A stretch of DNA of 64,000 nucleotides from Aestuariirhabdus litorea (GTDB lineage: Bacteria > Pseudomonadota > Gammaproteobacteria > Pseudomonadales > Aestuariirhabdaceae): the NCBI RefSeq assembly GCF_003864255.1, contig NZ_QWEZ01000002.1, positions 558,001 through 622,000 of the forward strand. Direction: 5' to 3'. A program made the position numbers and the translations under genes. Positions 26,001 through 33,503 of the stretch are shown one piece after another. How positions within the stretch are numbered: position 1 is the stretch's first letter; each line of letters starts with the position of its first letter. The notes below the pieces were generated by a model. The model searched no databases. It saw only the letters and a program-made list of their open reading frames with translations, and was not told the DNA's origin.

Positions 26001-29000
26001 CTGCTCGATGTAGAGGCCTGGCTGCCGGGGTGGATGGAGCATTGCCGGCCCGACAATCAGTACGAAGCCCTGTGCAAGGAGTTGGATACCCTGGCTCGCG
26101 GCTCATTGATGGCGGACCTGGCCCCTATATCGGATCTGGCTGAGGGGCTCAAGGCCACCTACAGCGGACTGGTGGGGCGGCACTTGATGGCGGGTGAGGA
26201 AGCCCGTACGTTGCTGGTGGAGGCTCACGAAGCCCTGCTCTTCATGCTCGACAGCATGGCTGCCCAGCAGGAGGTCGCACCACGCCAGGACCTGATTCAG
26301 CGGTTACGCGCTTTGCCAGAGACGTTATTGCTGGAGACAGAGGCGCCAACTTCCGTCGTTGAAGTCGATGACGAAGCGCTTGAGGGGCTGGATCAGGAGG
26401 AGACGGAAGAGATCCTGCTGGACAGTATTGCGCCGCTCGAAGCCCTCCAGCAACAGTATGTCGGTGAGCTGCCGGAAGCCGCGGCGGAGGAAGCGGCGGA
26501 GCTGCCACTAGCGGAAATCGACGAGGAGGCACTTGACAGCCCCCTGCCGGAGATTACGCTGGAAGCCGAAGCCGAAGCCGAAGCCGAAGCCGAAGCCGAA
26601 GCCGAAGCCGAAGCCGAAGCCGAAGCCGAAGCCGAAGCCGAAGCCGAAGCCGAAGCCGAAGCCGAAGCCGAAGCCGAAGCCGAAGCCGAAGCCGAGCAGT
26701 GGCAGGCGGTGGACGTCGATCCTGAAATGGTCGAAATCTTCCTCGAAGAAGCGGTCGACATCATGGATCGAGCGGCGGGCTCACTGCAGAACTGGCTGGA
26801 AGGCAGCACCCGCAAGGATGAGCTGGACCAGCTGCAACGGGACCTCCATACCCTCAAAGGGGGCGCCCGGATGGCAGGCATAGCCGCCATCGGAGATCTT
26901 AGCCATGAGCTGGAGTTCCTTTACGAAGGCTTGGGCAACGGTCGTTATGAACCCTCCACGGAGCTGGGTGAGCTGATCCAGGCGTGCCATGATCGCCTTG
27001 CGGTGCAGATTGAGGACGTTGGCAGTAGTGGCGGCTGTGTGCCGGCCCAGGCCTTGATCGGAGCGATCAGCCGCTACCGGGCCAACCCCGATGCGGGGGT
27101 GCAGATGGAGGCAGTGGGCAAGCCAGCGTCCCCCGGCACCCCCGCACCAACCGAACCGGAGCCCAGTCAGGTGGCTGCCGTTCCGGCCGTCGAGGAAGCC
27201 GAAGAGCTGGAATTCGATCGGCTGGACCTGAGCGAGATCGATCCCGATATTCTGGAGATTTTCCTTGAAGAGGCGGGTGACCTGCAGGAGGGGATTGAAC
27301 AGAGCTGCGAAGCCTGGAGCAAGGCCCCCCAGGACGCCGAAGCCGCTGCCGAGTTGATGCGCCAGCTGCACACCCTCAAGGGGGGCGCGCGCATGGCCTC
27401 CATTACCCACCTGGGTAACTATACCCACGATTTTGAGATGCTGGTGACCCGTGCCCAGCAGGACCTCGCCAACCTGCCAGCGGATCTCTTTGATGAAGTG
27501 GAGGTGCGCCAGGATAAGCTATTCAAACACCTCGAAAATATCCGTCGCCAGGTGCAGGGCGGTGCAGCTGAGCCCGCTCCCGGCCCAGCAGCACCCGAAA
27601 GCGGCGGCGCGTCGGACAGCACCGAGAAGAGCGCAGAAGTTGTCCCTTTTGCGCCGCGCGAAACCGACAGTAGCAGTGAAGTGGCCCCCGCTGTGGTGGG
27701 GGCTGCCGAGGCGCTAAAACAGCCACGACGGATGCCGCAGGAGATGGTGAAAATCTCTGCGGATGTGCTGGAGGAGCTGGTCAACCTGGCGGGTGAAACC
27801 AGTATCTCCCGGGGCCGTGTTGAGCAGCAGGTTAATGATTTCATCTACTCGCTTGATGACATGCACGCCACCATCAACCGGGTCCGCGAGCAGCTACGCC
27901 GTCTCGATATCGAAACCCAGACCCAGATTATCTCCCGCCACGAGGCAGAGTCGGGGGTGCGAGAGCTGGAGTTTGACCCGCTGGAGATGGACCAGTACTC
28001 CGAGCTGGCCCAGCTGTCGCGCTCGCTGGTGGAGTCGGCCACTGACTTGATGGACCTCAAGGATGGCCTGACCGACAAGGCTCGGGATGCGGAAACCCTG
28101 CTGTTGCAGCAGGCACGGATCAACACCGAGCTGCAAGAGGGGCTCATGCACACCCGCATGGTGCCCTTTAACCGCATGATGCCTCGACTGCGCCGGATTG
28201 TACGCCAGGTATCGGGTGAGTTGGGCAAGCGCGTCGACTTGCAGGTGGTCAACGCAGACGGCGAGATGGACCGTACCGTGATGGAGCGGATGGTGGCACC
28301 GCTGGAACATATGCTGCGCAACGCCATCGATCACGGCATAGAAGCCGACCCCGCTGACCGAAAGGCGGCGGGAAAGGATGTAAAAGGGACCATCAAGATC
28401 GCCTTCTCCCGCGAAGGGGGCGATGTCGTCTTGCGAGTCAGCGACGACGGTCGGGGGGTCAACCTGGAGGCGGTGCGTAACAAGGCCATCGAACGCGGCC
28501 TGATGGACCGCAACTCCAGCCTGACCGACCACGAAGTGATGCAGTTTATCCTGCAGGCAGGCTTCTCCACGGCCAAGCAGGTAACCCAGATCTCCGGAAG
28601 GGGCGTGGGCATGGATGTGGTGCACTCCGAGATCAAGCAGCTCGGCGGCAATGTCACCATCCATTCGGCCCAGGGTAAAGGCTCCACCTTTGTGGTGCGC
28701 TTGCCCTTTACCGTATCGGTCAACCGCGCCCTGATGGTGTACATGGGGGATGATCTCTACGCCATCCCGCTCAATACCATTGAGGGGGTGTTGCGAATCA
28801 GCCCTTACGAGTTGGAAGCCTATTACCAGGATCCCAGTCTCGAGTTTGAATACGCGGGCCAGGGCTATCAGGTGAAGTATCTGGGTGAGGTGATGCAGCA
28901 GCGTCCCCAGCCCTCCATGGAGGGGGTCACGACTCCGCTGCCGGTGTTGCTGACCCGCGGAGCGGAGCACTCGGTGGCGCTGCAGGTGGACTCCCTCGCC

Positions 29001-29606
29001 GGTAGCCGTGAAATCGTGGTTAAGTCGATTGGTCCCCAGTTTGCCGGCGTTGACGGCGTGTCGGGGGCCACCATCCTGGGGGATGGCCGGGTAGTGATCA
29101 TCCTCGATCTGGTAGCGATGATCCGTTCCAGCTTTGCCCACGACGCATTGCCGGTGGGAGTGACCATCGACATCGAGGCGGACAGCGAAGCCGAACAGGC
29201 CGCGGCCGAAGAGGAGGCTCGACAGCCACAGGTGATGGTGGTCGATGACTCCGTGACCGTGCGTAAGGTTACCTCTCGCCTGCTGGAGCGACAGGGCTTT
29301 GATGTGATCCTGGCCAAGGATGGGGTGGACGCCGTCTCCCAGCTGCAGGACAAGAAGCCTGACATCATACTGCTGGATATCGAGATGCCGCGGATGGACG
29401 GCTTCGAAGTGGCCAGTACCATTAAAAATGACAGCCGCTTGAAGAGTATTCCCATCATAATGATCACCTCCCGTACCGGTGAGAAGCACCGCGAGCGCGC
29501 CTTCGCCATCGGTGTCGAGGAGTATCTGGGTAAGCCCTTCCAGGAGGCCTTGCTGCTGGAAACCATTAATCAACTGTTGAATGCGGATGAGCGACAGCAA
29601 CACTAA
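23025..29606 (+). CDS. chpA: Pil-Chp hybrid histidine kinase ChpA with multiple Hpt domains
   Basis: CheA-like kinase of 2193 residues at the core of the Pil-Chp system. Canonical Hpt sites (HTLKGS/G) are at His704, His882, His1275 and His1449. A divergent Hpt-like site (QVHGTL) is at His52, and at least two further Hpt-like helical modules lack the His (about 330-420 and 960-1080). The dimerisation helix starts near 1570, and the HATPase has its N-box HMLRNAIDHG near 1765 and SGRGVGMD near 1858. A CheW domain spans about 1900-2040, and a C-terminal receiver has phosphoacceptor Asp2118. A run of 22 Ala-Glu dipeptides (residues 1181-1224) separates the second and third canonical Hpt. Pseudomonas ChpA is of similar design and somewhat longer. 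Confidence 0.96.
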   Translation: MADHHDYVALDWVKGEIQETLTQARQALESYVENPEDSTRIRFCLNYIHQVHGTLQMVEFYGAALLAEEMEVLAQAIMNGQVSNPDEAYQVLMQAILQLPAYLERVQAGRRDLPVILMPVLNDMRAARGGSLLSETSLFKPNLSHRNPKLPIGALKRFSGDNFTAFIGKLRQMYQFALVGLLRDQNTAEHLGYMTKVFGRLEQLLLKTPVGQLWWVCVGIIDGLASGAIPMSTSIRHLLRQVDGELRRIMKGGAEALNQPAPDELLKNLLYYVAKAEDESLRIREIKDKFDLDDALPDEATVDEQRQLMAGPDKEAIGSVVAALTEELVSVKDALDLFVRTENRDLGELSQQLPLLKQISDTMAVMGLGAPRKVLQEQLESLQEIVEGDRHLDDAVLMDIAGSLLFVEATLSGMAGDSANAQGGSSGDMPPTELSDVHRVVVREARNGLEQAKDSIVQFIGSKWDHSELEDVPQILDTVRGGLAMIPLERAAKQLGACAGFIRDSLIATKEVPEWRVLDTLADVIASIEYYLERLSEDQAEQADLLLDVADESLAILGCEVARPPLDETAIADQALEVTSPPLEAVEEDSEPVEDTLAPEPAGVTEAPSAGHEVTPVEADQAEQPDPAAAETVAADRDTPDATEEPTPPLASVDEEEDMIDDEVIEIFIEEAEEVHETISEFFPKWRSNPADSGSLTEVRRAFHTLKGSGRMVGANVVGELAWSIENMLNRVIDHTITTSEPLFELIEGVRQLIPQLMKDFEQKSQQETDQVRRLMAQAEAYSKGQPWEPAPQQAEHEEVFEVVTDEVIKPLDLEGSEAEEAEVVEVEPATSLEDDDSDAALLEIFSGEANAHLQEADAFVALYNSKQHPLTISEELQRALHTLKGSAHMAGITPVAEVVTPLEKLIKELRGNLIKADREVVDLLARGSAIVHEALTRLRVDETLEIPQAEEYCAALLELHDRYLAAKREADAASGRDTQMLTVFLAEGMQLLLDVEAWLPGWMEHCRPDNQYEALCKELDTLARGSLMADLAPISDLAEGLKATYSGLVGRHLMAGEEARTLLVEAHEALLFMLDSMAAQQEVAPRQDLIQRLRALPETLLLETEAPTSVVEVDDEALEGLDQEETEEILLDSIAPLEALQQQYVGELPEAAAEEAAELPLAEIDEEALDSPLPEITLEAEAEAEAEAEAEAEAEAEAEAEAEAEAEAEAEAEAEAEAEAEAEQWQAVDVDPEMVEIFLEEAVDIMDRAAGSLQNWLEGSTRKDELDQLQRDLHTLKGGARMAGIAAIGDLSHELEFLYEGLGNGRYEPSTELGELIQACHDRLAVQIEDVGSSGGCVPAQALIGAISRYRANPDAGVQMEAVGKPASPGTPAPTEPEPSQVAAVPAVEEAEELEFDRLDLSEIDPDILEIFLEEAGDLQEGIEQSCEAWSKAPQDAEAAAELMRQLHTLKGGARMASITHLGNYTHDFEMLVTRAQQDLANLPADLFDEVEVRQDKLFKHLENIRRQVQGGAAEPAPGPAAPESGGASDSTEKSAEVVPFAPRETDSSSEVAPAVVGAAEALKQPRRMPQEMVKISADVLEELVNLAGETSISRGRVEQQVNDFIYSLDDMHATINRVREQLRRLDIETQTQIISRHEAESGVRELEFDPLEMDQYSELAQLSRSLVESATDLMDLKDGLTDKARDAETLLLQQARINTELQEGLMHTRMVPFNRMMPRLRRIVRQVSGELGKRVDLQVVNADGEMDRTVMERMVAPLEHMLRNAIDHGIEADPADRKAAGKDVKGTIKIAFSREGGDVVLRVSDDGRGVNLEAVRNKAIERGLMDRNSSLTDHEVMQFILQAGFSTAKQVTQISGRGVGMDVVHSEIKQLGGNVTIHSAQGKGSTFVVRLPFTVSVNRALMVYMGDDLYAIPLNTIEGVLRISPYELEAYYQDPSLEFEYAGQGYQVKYLGEVMQQRPQPSMEGVTTPLPVLLTRGAEHSVALQVDSLAGSREIVVKSIGPQFAGVDGVSGATILGDGRVVIILDLVAMIRSSFAHDALPVGVTIDIEADSEAEQAAAEEEARQPQVMVVDDSVTVRKVTSRLLERQGFDVILAKDGVDAVSQLQDKKPDIILLDIEMPRMDGFEVASTIKNDSRLKSIPIIMITSRTGEKHRERAFAIGVEEYLGKPFQEALLLETINQLLNADERQQH
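26565..26696 (+). repeat. Hexanucleotide tandem repeat (GCCGAA)22 inside chpA
   Basis: Twenty-one perfect copies of GCCGAA (26565-26690) plus a last copy GCCGAG. In the chpA frame it encodes (Ala-Glu)22, a likely rigid, highly acidic helical linker between two Hpt domains. The unit is six bases, so copy-number change by slippage would alter linker length without breaking the frame. Near-perfect DNA identity, despite synonymous Ala and Glu codons being available, implies recent expansion. Confidence 0.97.
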
Positions 29607-30612
29607 AGCGGTCGTAGGCATCATTGCAGACACGGTCCTTCAGCAACACCTGGTGGGTACCCTGCTGGCGGATGAGGAGATACTGGTGCCGGTGAACACC
29701 TCCCCGGCCCAGTTCACTACTGAAGCCTTCAACACCCCGGTTGATCTTTGGTACGTGGACCTGACCCTGGATGAAGGCTTTGATGACTTCCTTGACCTCA
29801 TTCTGGAAGCGGTCGACGTACCGGTCCTGATCGGTGATGGCCAGGCACCTACCCGTAACAGCGATGAGTATCCTCGCTGGCGCCGCAGCTTTCTCGGTAA
29901 GCTAAACCAGCAGCTTGCCCTGGCTCGGGCATCGACAGCGGGTGAAGCACCCCTGTCGGTGGGACGACCCAAACTGCCACCCTTGCCGTTACCGGCGGTG
30001 CTCTCCCAGCTGGAGAATACCCCCGTACCTCAATCCGTCTGGGTGATTGGTGCCTCTTTGGGGGGACCCGGGGTGGTAAAGGAGTTCCTGGATGCCCTGC
30101 CACGGGGGCTACCGGTTGCCTTTGTATACGCCCAGCATATTGATGCGAGCTTCCAACAGGTTCTTGCCGATACCCTGGGGCGGCACAGTGCCTTTGATGT
30201 GGTCACCGCCGCTGAGGGTGCCCCGCTCGGTTATGGCAAGGTGATTCTGGCGCCGGTTGAGCAGGAGGTTCGTATCAGTGCACAGGGGCGAATCGAAGCC
30301 ACCGGCAAACACTGGAGTGGGCCCTACCAGCCCAATATCGGCGAGGTGATGATGGGGGTGCTGCGACGCTTCAAGGAGCATTGTGGCGCCATCATATTTA
30401 GCGGCATGGGCGAGGATGGGGTGCAGGCCAGCCTGGAATACCAGCGCTGTGGTGCCCAGGTGTGGGCGCAGGACGCTGCCAGCTGCGCAAGCAGTACCAT
30501 GCCCGATGCCATCGCCCACGACGGGTACTGCAGCTACCGGGGCACTCCCCGTGAGCTGGCCCAGCGATTGGTGGAACGATTAGCACAGGAGGTCAGCCCC
30601 AAGCTTGGCTGA
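29581..30612 (+). CDS. chpB: Receptor methylesterase ChpB
   Basis: CheB-type glutamate methylesterase of 343 residues (ATG 29587 is a close alternative) that would demethylate PilJ. The catalytic triad is recognisable: Ser in WVIGASLGGPG (near 158), His in YAQHID and Asp in FSGMGEDGV. The N-terminal 120 residues look like a degenerate receiver: WYVDLTLDEG stands where the phosphoacceptor strand would be, but there is no clear acidic DD pair. The gene overlaps the 3' end of chpA by 26 bases, so translation is probably coupled. Confidence 0.93.
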   Translation: MRMSDSNTKAVVGIIADTVLQQHLVGTLLADEEILVPVNTSPAQFTTEAFNTPVDLWYVDLTLDEGFDDFLDLILEAVDVPVLIGDGQAPTRNSDEYPRWRRSFLGKLNQQLALARASTAGEAPLSVGRPKLPPLPLPAVLSQLENTPVPQSVWVIGASLGGPGVVKEFLDALPRGLPVAFVYAQHIDASFQQVLADTLGRHSAFDVVTAAEGAPLGYGKVILAPVEQEVRISAQGRIEATGKHWSGPYQPNIGEVMMGVLRRFKEHCGAIIFSGMGEDGVQASLEYQRCGAQVWAQDAASCASSTMPDAIAHDGYCSYRGTPRELAQRLVERLAQEVSPKLG

Positions 30613-30634
30613 CCCGGCAGGGGAGCAGAAAGAG

Positions 30635-31096
30635 ATGAGTGAAAAAACGGAAGAGGCGATCTCCGGACTGATGATTCCGTTGCGTGAGGCCCAGCTGCTG
30701 GTGCCGAACGTGACGGTGGCGGAGCTGGTGGGCTATGAGCCGCCCCAGCAGGTGGAAGATAGGCCCGAATGGTATCTGGGGCATATCATCTGGCGGGATC
30801 AGAATATTCCCCTCGTCAGCTTTGAAGGGGCCAATGGCGACCCCTTCGACCCCAGCCAGCCCTCCCAGAGGACGGTGGTCCTGAACGGTGTCAGCGGTCA
30901 GGAGGCGCTGCCTTTTTATGCGGTCGTGGTGGAGGGGATTCCCCACGCGGTGCGGGTAGGGCCCGAGGAGGCGGTACCCCAGGATCGTGAGCTGGGCGCC
31001 TGTGGCGCAGTGATGGTGCACCTCAGTGGTGAAGAGGCGCTGATTCCCGATCTCGTCAAGTTGGAAACCATGATTCTGGCTGCCCGTCAGGGCTAG
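30635..31096 (+). CDS. chpC: CheW-like protein ChpC
   Basis: Second CheW-type adaptor of the Pil-Chp cluster, 153 residues: MIPLREAQLLVPNVTVAELVGY opens the fold and WYLGHIIWRDQNIPLVSFE is the CheW hallmark loop. The start is ATG 30635, with GGGGAGCAG 9 bases upstream; a TTG at 30605 is less likely. It ends the pil-chp run: chpD and chpE, which follow chpC in Pseudomonas aeruginosa, are absent and the convergent rsmE comes next. Confidence 0.92.
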   Translation: MSEKTEEAISGLMIPLREAQLLVPNVTVAELVGYEPPQQVEDRPEWYLGHIIWRDQNIPLVSFEGANGDPFDPSQPSQRTVVLNGVSGQEALPFYAVVVEGIPHAVRVGPEEAVPQDRELGACGAVMVHLSGEEALIPDLVKLETMILAARQG

Positions 31097-31107
31097 GCCG
31101 GACGCTA

Positions 31108-31836
31108 TCAGCCGATATCGCCCCACAGGTACTGGGCCAGTGCCAGGGCGGCCACCGGGGCGGTCTCTGTTCGCAGGACACGAGGGCCGAGGGCGGTAGG
31201 CCGGAAGCCAAGTTTCAGCGACTGCTCGATCTCAAGGGGGCTAAGCCCTCCCTCGGGACCGATCAGCAGTGACAGGGTGCGGGGGGCCGATAAGCTGGAG
31301 AGGGACTGCTCGGTGCGATGATGCAGCACCAGCTTGAGGTCGCTGTTTTGCTCGCTCGCCCATTGGGTGAGTGGTCGCGGTGGGTGCACCCTGGGGACCC
31401 GGTTGCGCCCACACTGCTCGCAGGCGCTGATCGCCACCTGCTGCCAGTGCTGCTGGCGCTTATCCGCTCGGTCCGAACTGAGTTTGACTTCGCAGCGCTC
31501 GCTCAGTAGCGGGGTGATTTCAGTCACCCCCATCTCGGTCGCTTTCTGGATCGCCCAATCCATGCGATCCCCCCGCGACATCACCTGCCCCAGATGAATA
31601 CTCAACGGGGACTCGGTGGCCGACTCCAGAACGCTTTCGATCACCACCTGTACCCGGCGTTTCTCGACCTGGTCCACTCGCGCCTGAAAGCCATTACCCT
31701 CCCCGTCAAACAGCACCAGTGGGTCGCCCGCCTTCATGCGCAGGACGCGGGCAACGTGATTGGCTGCGGTTTCATTGAGCTCGACCCGAGCGTCGGCTTG
31801 CATCGGCTGGGGGAGGTGAATACGGGGATTTCGCAT
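31108..31836 (-). CDS. rsmE: 16S rRNA (uracil-1498-N3)-methyltransferase RsmE
   Basis: SPOUT-class rRNA methyltransferase of 242 residues. The PUA-like N-terminal part reads RIHLPQP and HVARVLRMKAGD. The trefoil-knot signatures are LLIGPEGGLSPLEIEQS and LGPRVLRTETAPVAAL. The start is taken at 31836 (MRNPRIHLPQ); an upstream start at 31869 would add 11 residues not typical of the family. It converges with chpC with an 11-base gap and no obvious terminator. Confidence 0.95.
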   Translation of the reverse strand: MRNPRIHLPQPMQADARVELNETAANHVARVLRMKAGDPLVLFDGEGNGFQARVDQVEKRRVQVVIESVLESATESPLSIHLGQVMSRGDRMDWAIQKATEMGVTEITPLLSERCEVKLSSDRADKRQQHWQQVAISACEQCGRNRVPRVHPPRPLTQWASEQNSDLKLVLHHRTEQSLSSLSAPRTLSLLIGPEGGLSPLEIEQSLKLGFRPTALGPRVLRTETAPVAALALAQYLWGDIG

Positions 31837-32143
31837 GGTGTGGCCCTGGCTCACAAAGGCTGTGAGCATAGCATGGAGGAGAGGGGCTCAGGGAGTCGTG
31901 AATACAAGGTTAAGGCTAGCTGGCAGGGCAGCCAGGCTGCTTCTGGACACGCTGGGTTGAAGCCGGGTTATTGGCCATGTGTTGTGGGGGATGAATCGGC
32001 CGCGTAACCAGGTTTCCACTGCAGTTGGAGCGCAGTTCCAGCGTTCTTGATCTCCATAATGGGGTCTCCGGTTGCTAGCGTATCCAGACGAGCCGGATGG
32101 CTAGCAACCTGAAACGCTGTCACCTAATCGAACTCCGGCTGGC
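31837..32143. other. Intergenic region upstream of rsmE, downstream of the cytochrome b gene
   Basis: This 307-base region has no credible gene on either strand. It contains a 10-bp perfect inverted repeat with an inner 4-bp stem (32070-32109). The rest looks like unique non-coding DNA. The rsmE promoter should be at its left end. Confidence 0.4.
32070..32109. promoter_or_regulatory. Nested inverted repeat near the cytochrome b 3' end
   Basis: GGTTGCTAGC (32070-32079) is exactly complementary to GCTAGCAACC (32100-32109). Inside, ATCC (32082-32085) can pair with GGAT (32095-32098). It lies about 35 bases after the stop of the leftward cytochrome b gene, so it may be its transcription terminator, though no T-run follows on that strand. 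An operator role is also possible. Confidence 0.45.
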
Positions 32144-32827
32144 TTAGGGCAGCAACGACCAGATATTGATGCCGAGCCAGACCAGGCCAGCGGCCAGCAG
32201 CAGGGTCACAGCGGCCAGCCACAGCGGGGCGGTGACGGCTGCCTCGCCATCAGGCACCTGTGAGGGCTCCTTGACCCCGGTGATCATCGGCCGAACAAGG
32301 TTGTCTTTGGCCAACCACAGGTGGGCCAAAACCGCTGCGACGTGCAGCCCTGCGACCCCCAGGATGATGTAAAAACCGCGCTGGTGCCAGCCACCCAGCC
32401 ACCCCTGCCAATCGGAACTGACCTGGGAGGCCAGAGGGCCCTCCACCAGAATCTCATCGGTGGTAAAGAGGCCGAAGCAGCCCTGCAGGCCCACCAGTGC
32501 CAGTAGCAGGATTACCCCCAGGGCGCCCGCGGGGTTATGGCCAAGGTAATGGGGGGGGGAGCCCCGGCGAATGGCGCTGAGGTAACGAAACAGAGTGCGT
32601 GGGCCGCGGACAAACTGGGTAAAGCGGGCGGTGCTGCTGCCCCAGATCCCCCACAGCAGTCGAAACAGCACCAGGGTGAGCAGGGTATAGCCGTTCCACA
32701 TATGCCACTGCATCTCGATATCGGCGAACTTCCAGGAGAGCCAGGCATTGGCAATCAGTAGTACCAGCAGCCAGTGAAAGAGTCGGGTGGGTAGGTCCCA
32801 GGTGGGGATGGGTCGAGGCATAGTCAC
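32144..32827 (-). CDS. Cytochrome b561/hydrogenase-type cytochrome b
   Basis: Membrane di-heme cytochrome b of 227 residues, similar to the Ni,Fe-hydrogenase-I cytochrome b family (COG3658). It has four main hydrophobic helices, candidate heme-ligand histidines in DLPTRLFHWLL, WHMWNGY and GLHVAAVLAHLWL, and the conserved YLGHNPAGALGV. A fifth hydrophobic segment is at the extreme C-terminus. Downstream of and co-oriented with the cytochrome c' gene (50 bases apart), so the pair probably forms a small electron-transfer unit. Confidence 0.9.
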   Translation of the reverse strand: MTMPRPIPTWDLPTRLFHWLLVLLIANAWLSWKFADIEMQWHMWNGYTLLTLVLFRLLWGIWGSSTARFTQFVRGPRTLFRYLSAIRRGSPPHYLGHNPAGALGVILLLALVGLQGCFGLFTTDEILVEGPLASQVSSDWQGWLGGWHQRGFYIILGVAGLHVAAVLAHLWLAKDNLVRPMITGVKEPSQVPDGEAAVTAPLWLAAVTLLLAAGLVWLGINIWSLLP

Positions 32828-32877
32828 TTATGAATCCGCCCGCGGCAGTGCTGCAGGCGGATGAAAGTTAAAGAAGG

Positions 32878-33324
32878 TTAATCTTTCTTACGGAAATCGT
32901 CGTGGCAGGATTTGCAGGCTTTACCCACTTTTTTAAAGGCATCCAGTGCTGCGCCTTTGTCGTTGGCGGAGGCGTTTAGCGCTTCGAGGGCCATACGCAG
33001 ATCCTTGCCGCGCTGTTTAAAGGTATCCATATCTTCCCAGATCTCTTTACGCGCTTTGGTTTCGCCTTTATCGGAGCCCGGGGGGAAGGAGTTTCCCATA
33101 TGGGAAAGGGCATCCATCATCCCCTGGGCGTGGTAGCTGACATCCTGCGGGGCATCGAAGCCCAGCACCAGAATCGACTTAAGCGCGCCCATGTGACCGC
33201 CTACGATCTTCATAATGCCCTGACGGTGGACGATGTTGGGGTTATTTTCAGCGGCCTGCAGGGCAACGGGGCTCATCAGCAGGGTGGAGGCACAGAGGCC
33301 AAGGACCAGTGGGCGTAGTTTCAT
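32878..33324 (-). CDS. Cytochrome c' family protein
   Basis: Periplasmic four-helix-bundle cytochrome of 148 residues with a signal peptide (LVLGLCASTLLMSPVALQAAE) and the C-terminal heme site CKSCHDDFRKKD, as in cytochromes c' and c556. This family binds NO or transfers electrons; which applies cannot be told. It is paired with the membrane cytochrome b gene. A TGTGA-N5-TCACA inverted repeat lies about 100 bases upstream. Confidence 0.93.
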   Translation of the reverse strand: MKLRPLVLGLCASTLLMSPVALQAAENNPNIVHRQGIMKIVGGHMGALKSILVLGFDAPQDVSYHAQGMMDALSHMGNSFPPGSDKGETKARKEIWEDMDTFKQRGKDLRMALEALNASANDKGAALDAFKKVGKACKSCHDDFRKKD

Positions 33325-33420
33325 AAGCGTTCACTCCAGATGGGTCGTGGATAGGGGCATAGTCTGCTCAAGGGCGCAGGGCCCGACCTGAAAAGTATAG
33401 CGCTTTACTGGGAGATACAA

Positions 33421-33435
33421 TGTGACAAAATCACA
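33421..33435. promoter_or_regulatory. TGTGA-N5-TCACA inverted repeat upstream of the cytochrome c' gene
   Basis: TGTGACAAAATCACA is a perfect 5-bp dyad with a 5-base spacer, about 97 bases before the cytochrome c' ATG. It resembles a CRP/FNR-superfamily half-site pair, but the spacer is one base short of the CRP/Vfr consensus. Assignment to a particular regulator is not justified. Confidence 0.4.
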
Positions 33436-33472
33436 TCATTTACATCTGCGCGATGGATGTGAAGGGGTAGGG

Positions 33473-33497
33473 CACCGGCTCCCGGGAGGAGCCGGTG
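33473..33497 (-). terminator. Stem-loop at the end of metF
   Basis: CACCGGCTCC (33473-33482) pairs perfectly with GGAGCCGGTG (33488-33497) around a 5-base loop, 7 bases after the metF stop codon on the minus strand. There is no T-run, so this may be a rho-dependent end or a 3' mRNA-protecting stem for the SAM-cycle operon. Confidence 0.5.
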
Positions 33498-33503
33498 GGG
33501 AGC

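Noticed and set aside
26565-26696. CRISPR-like array
   Set aside because: Units are contiguous 6-mers with no spacers and lie inside a coding domain linker.
26533-26890. Long open frames on both strands through the hexanucleotide repeat (poly Lys-Pro, poly Ala-Ser)
   Set aside because: A six-base repeat without stop codons in any frame opens all frames; only the chpA frame continues into recognisable domains.
27894-29633. 579-residue frame opposite the chpA 3' half
   Set aside because: Shadow of a conserved kinase, no ribosome site or recognisable motif.
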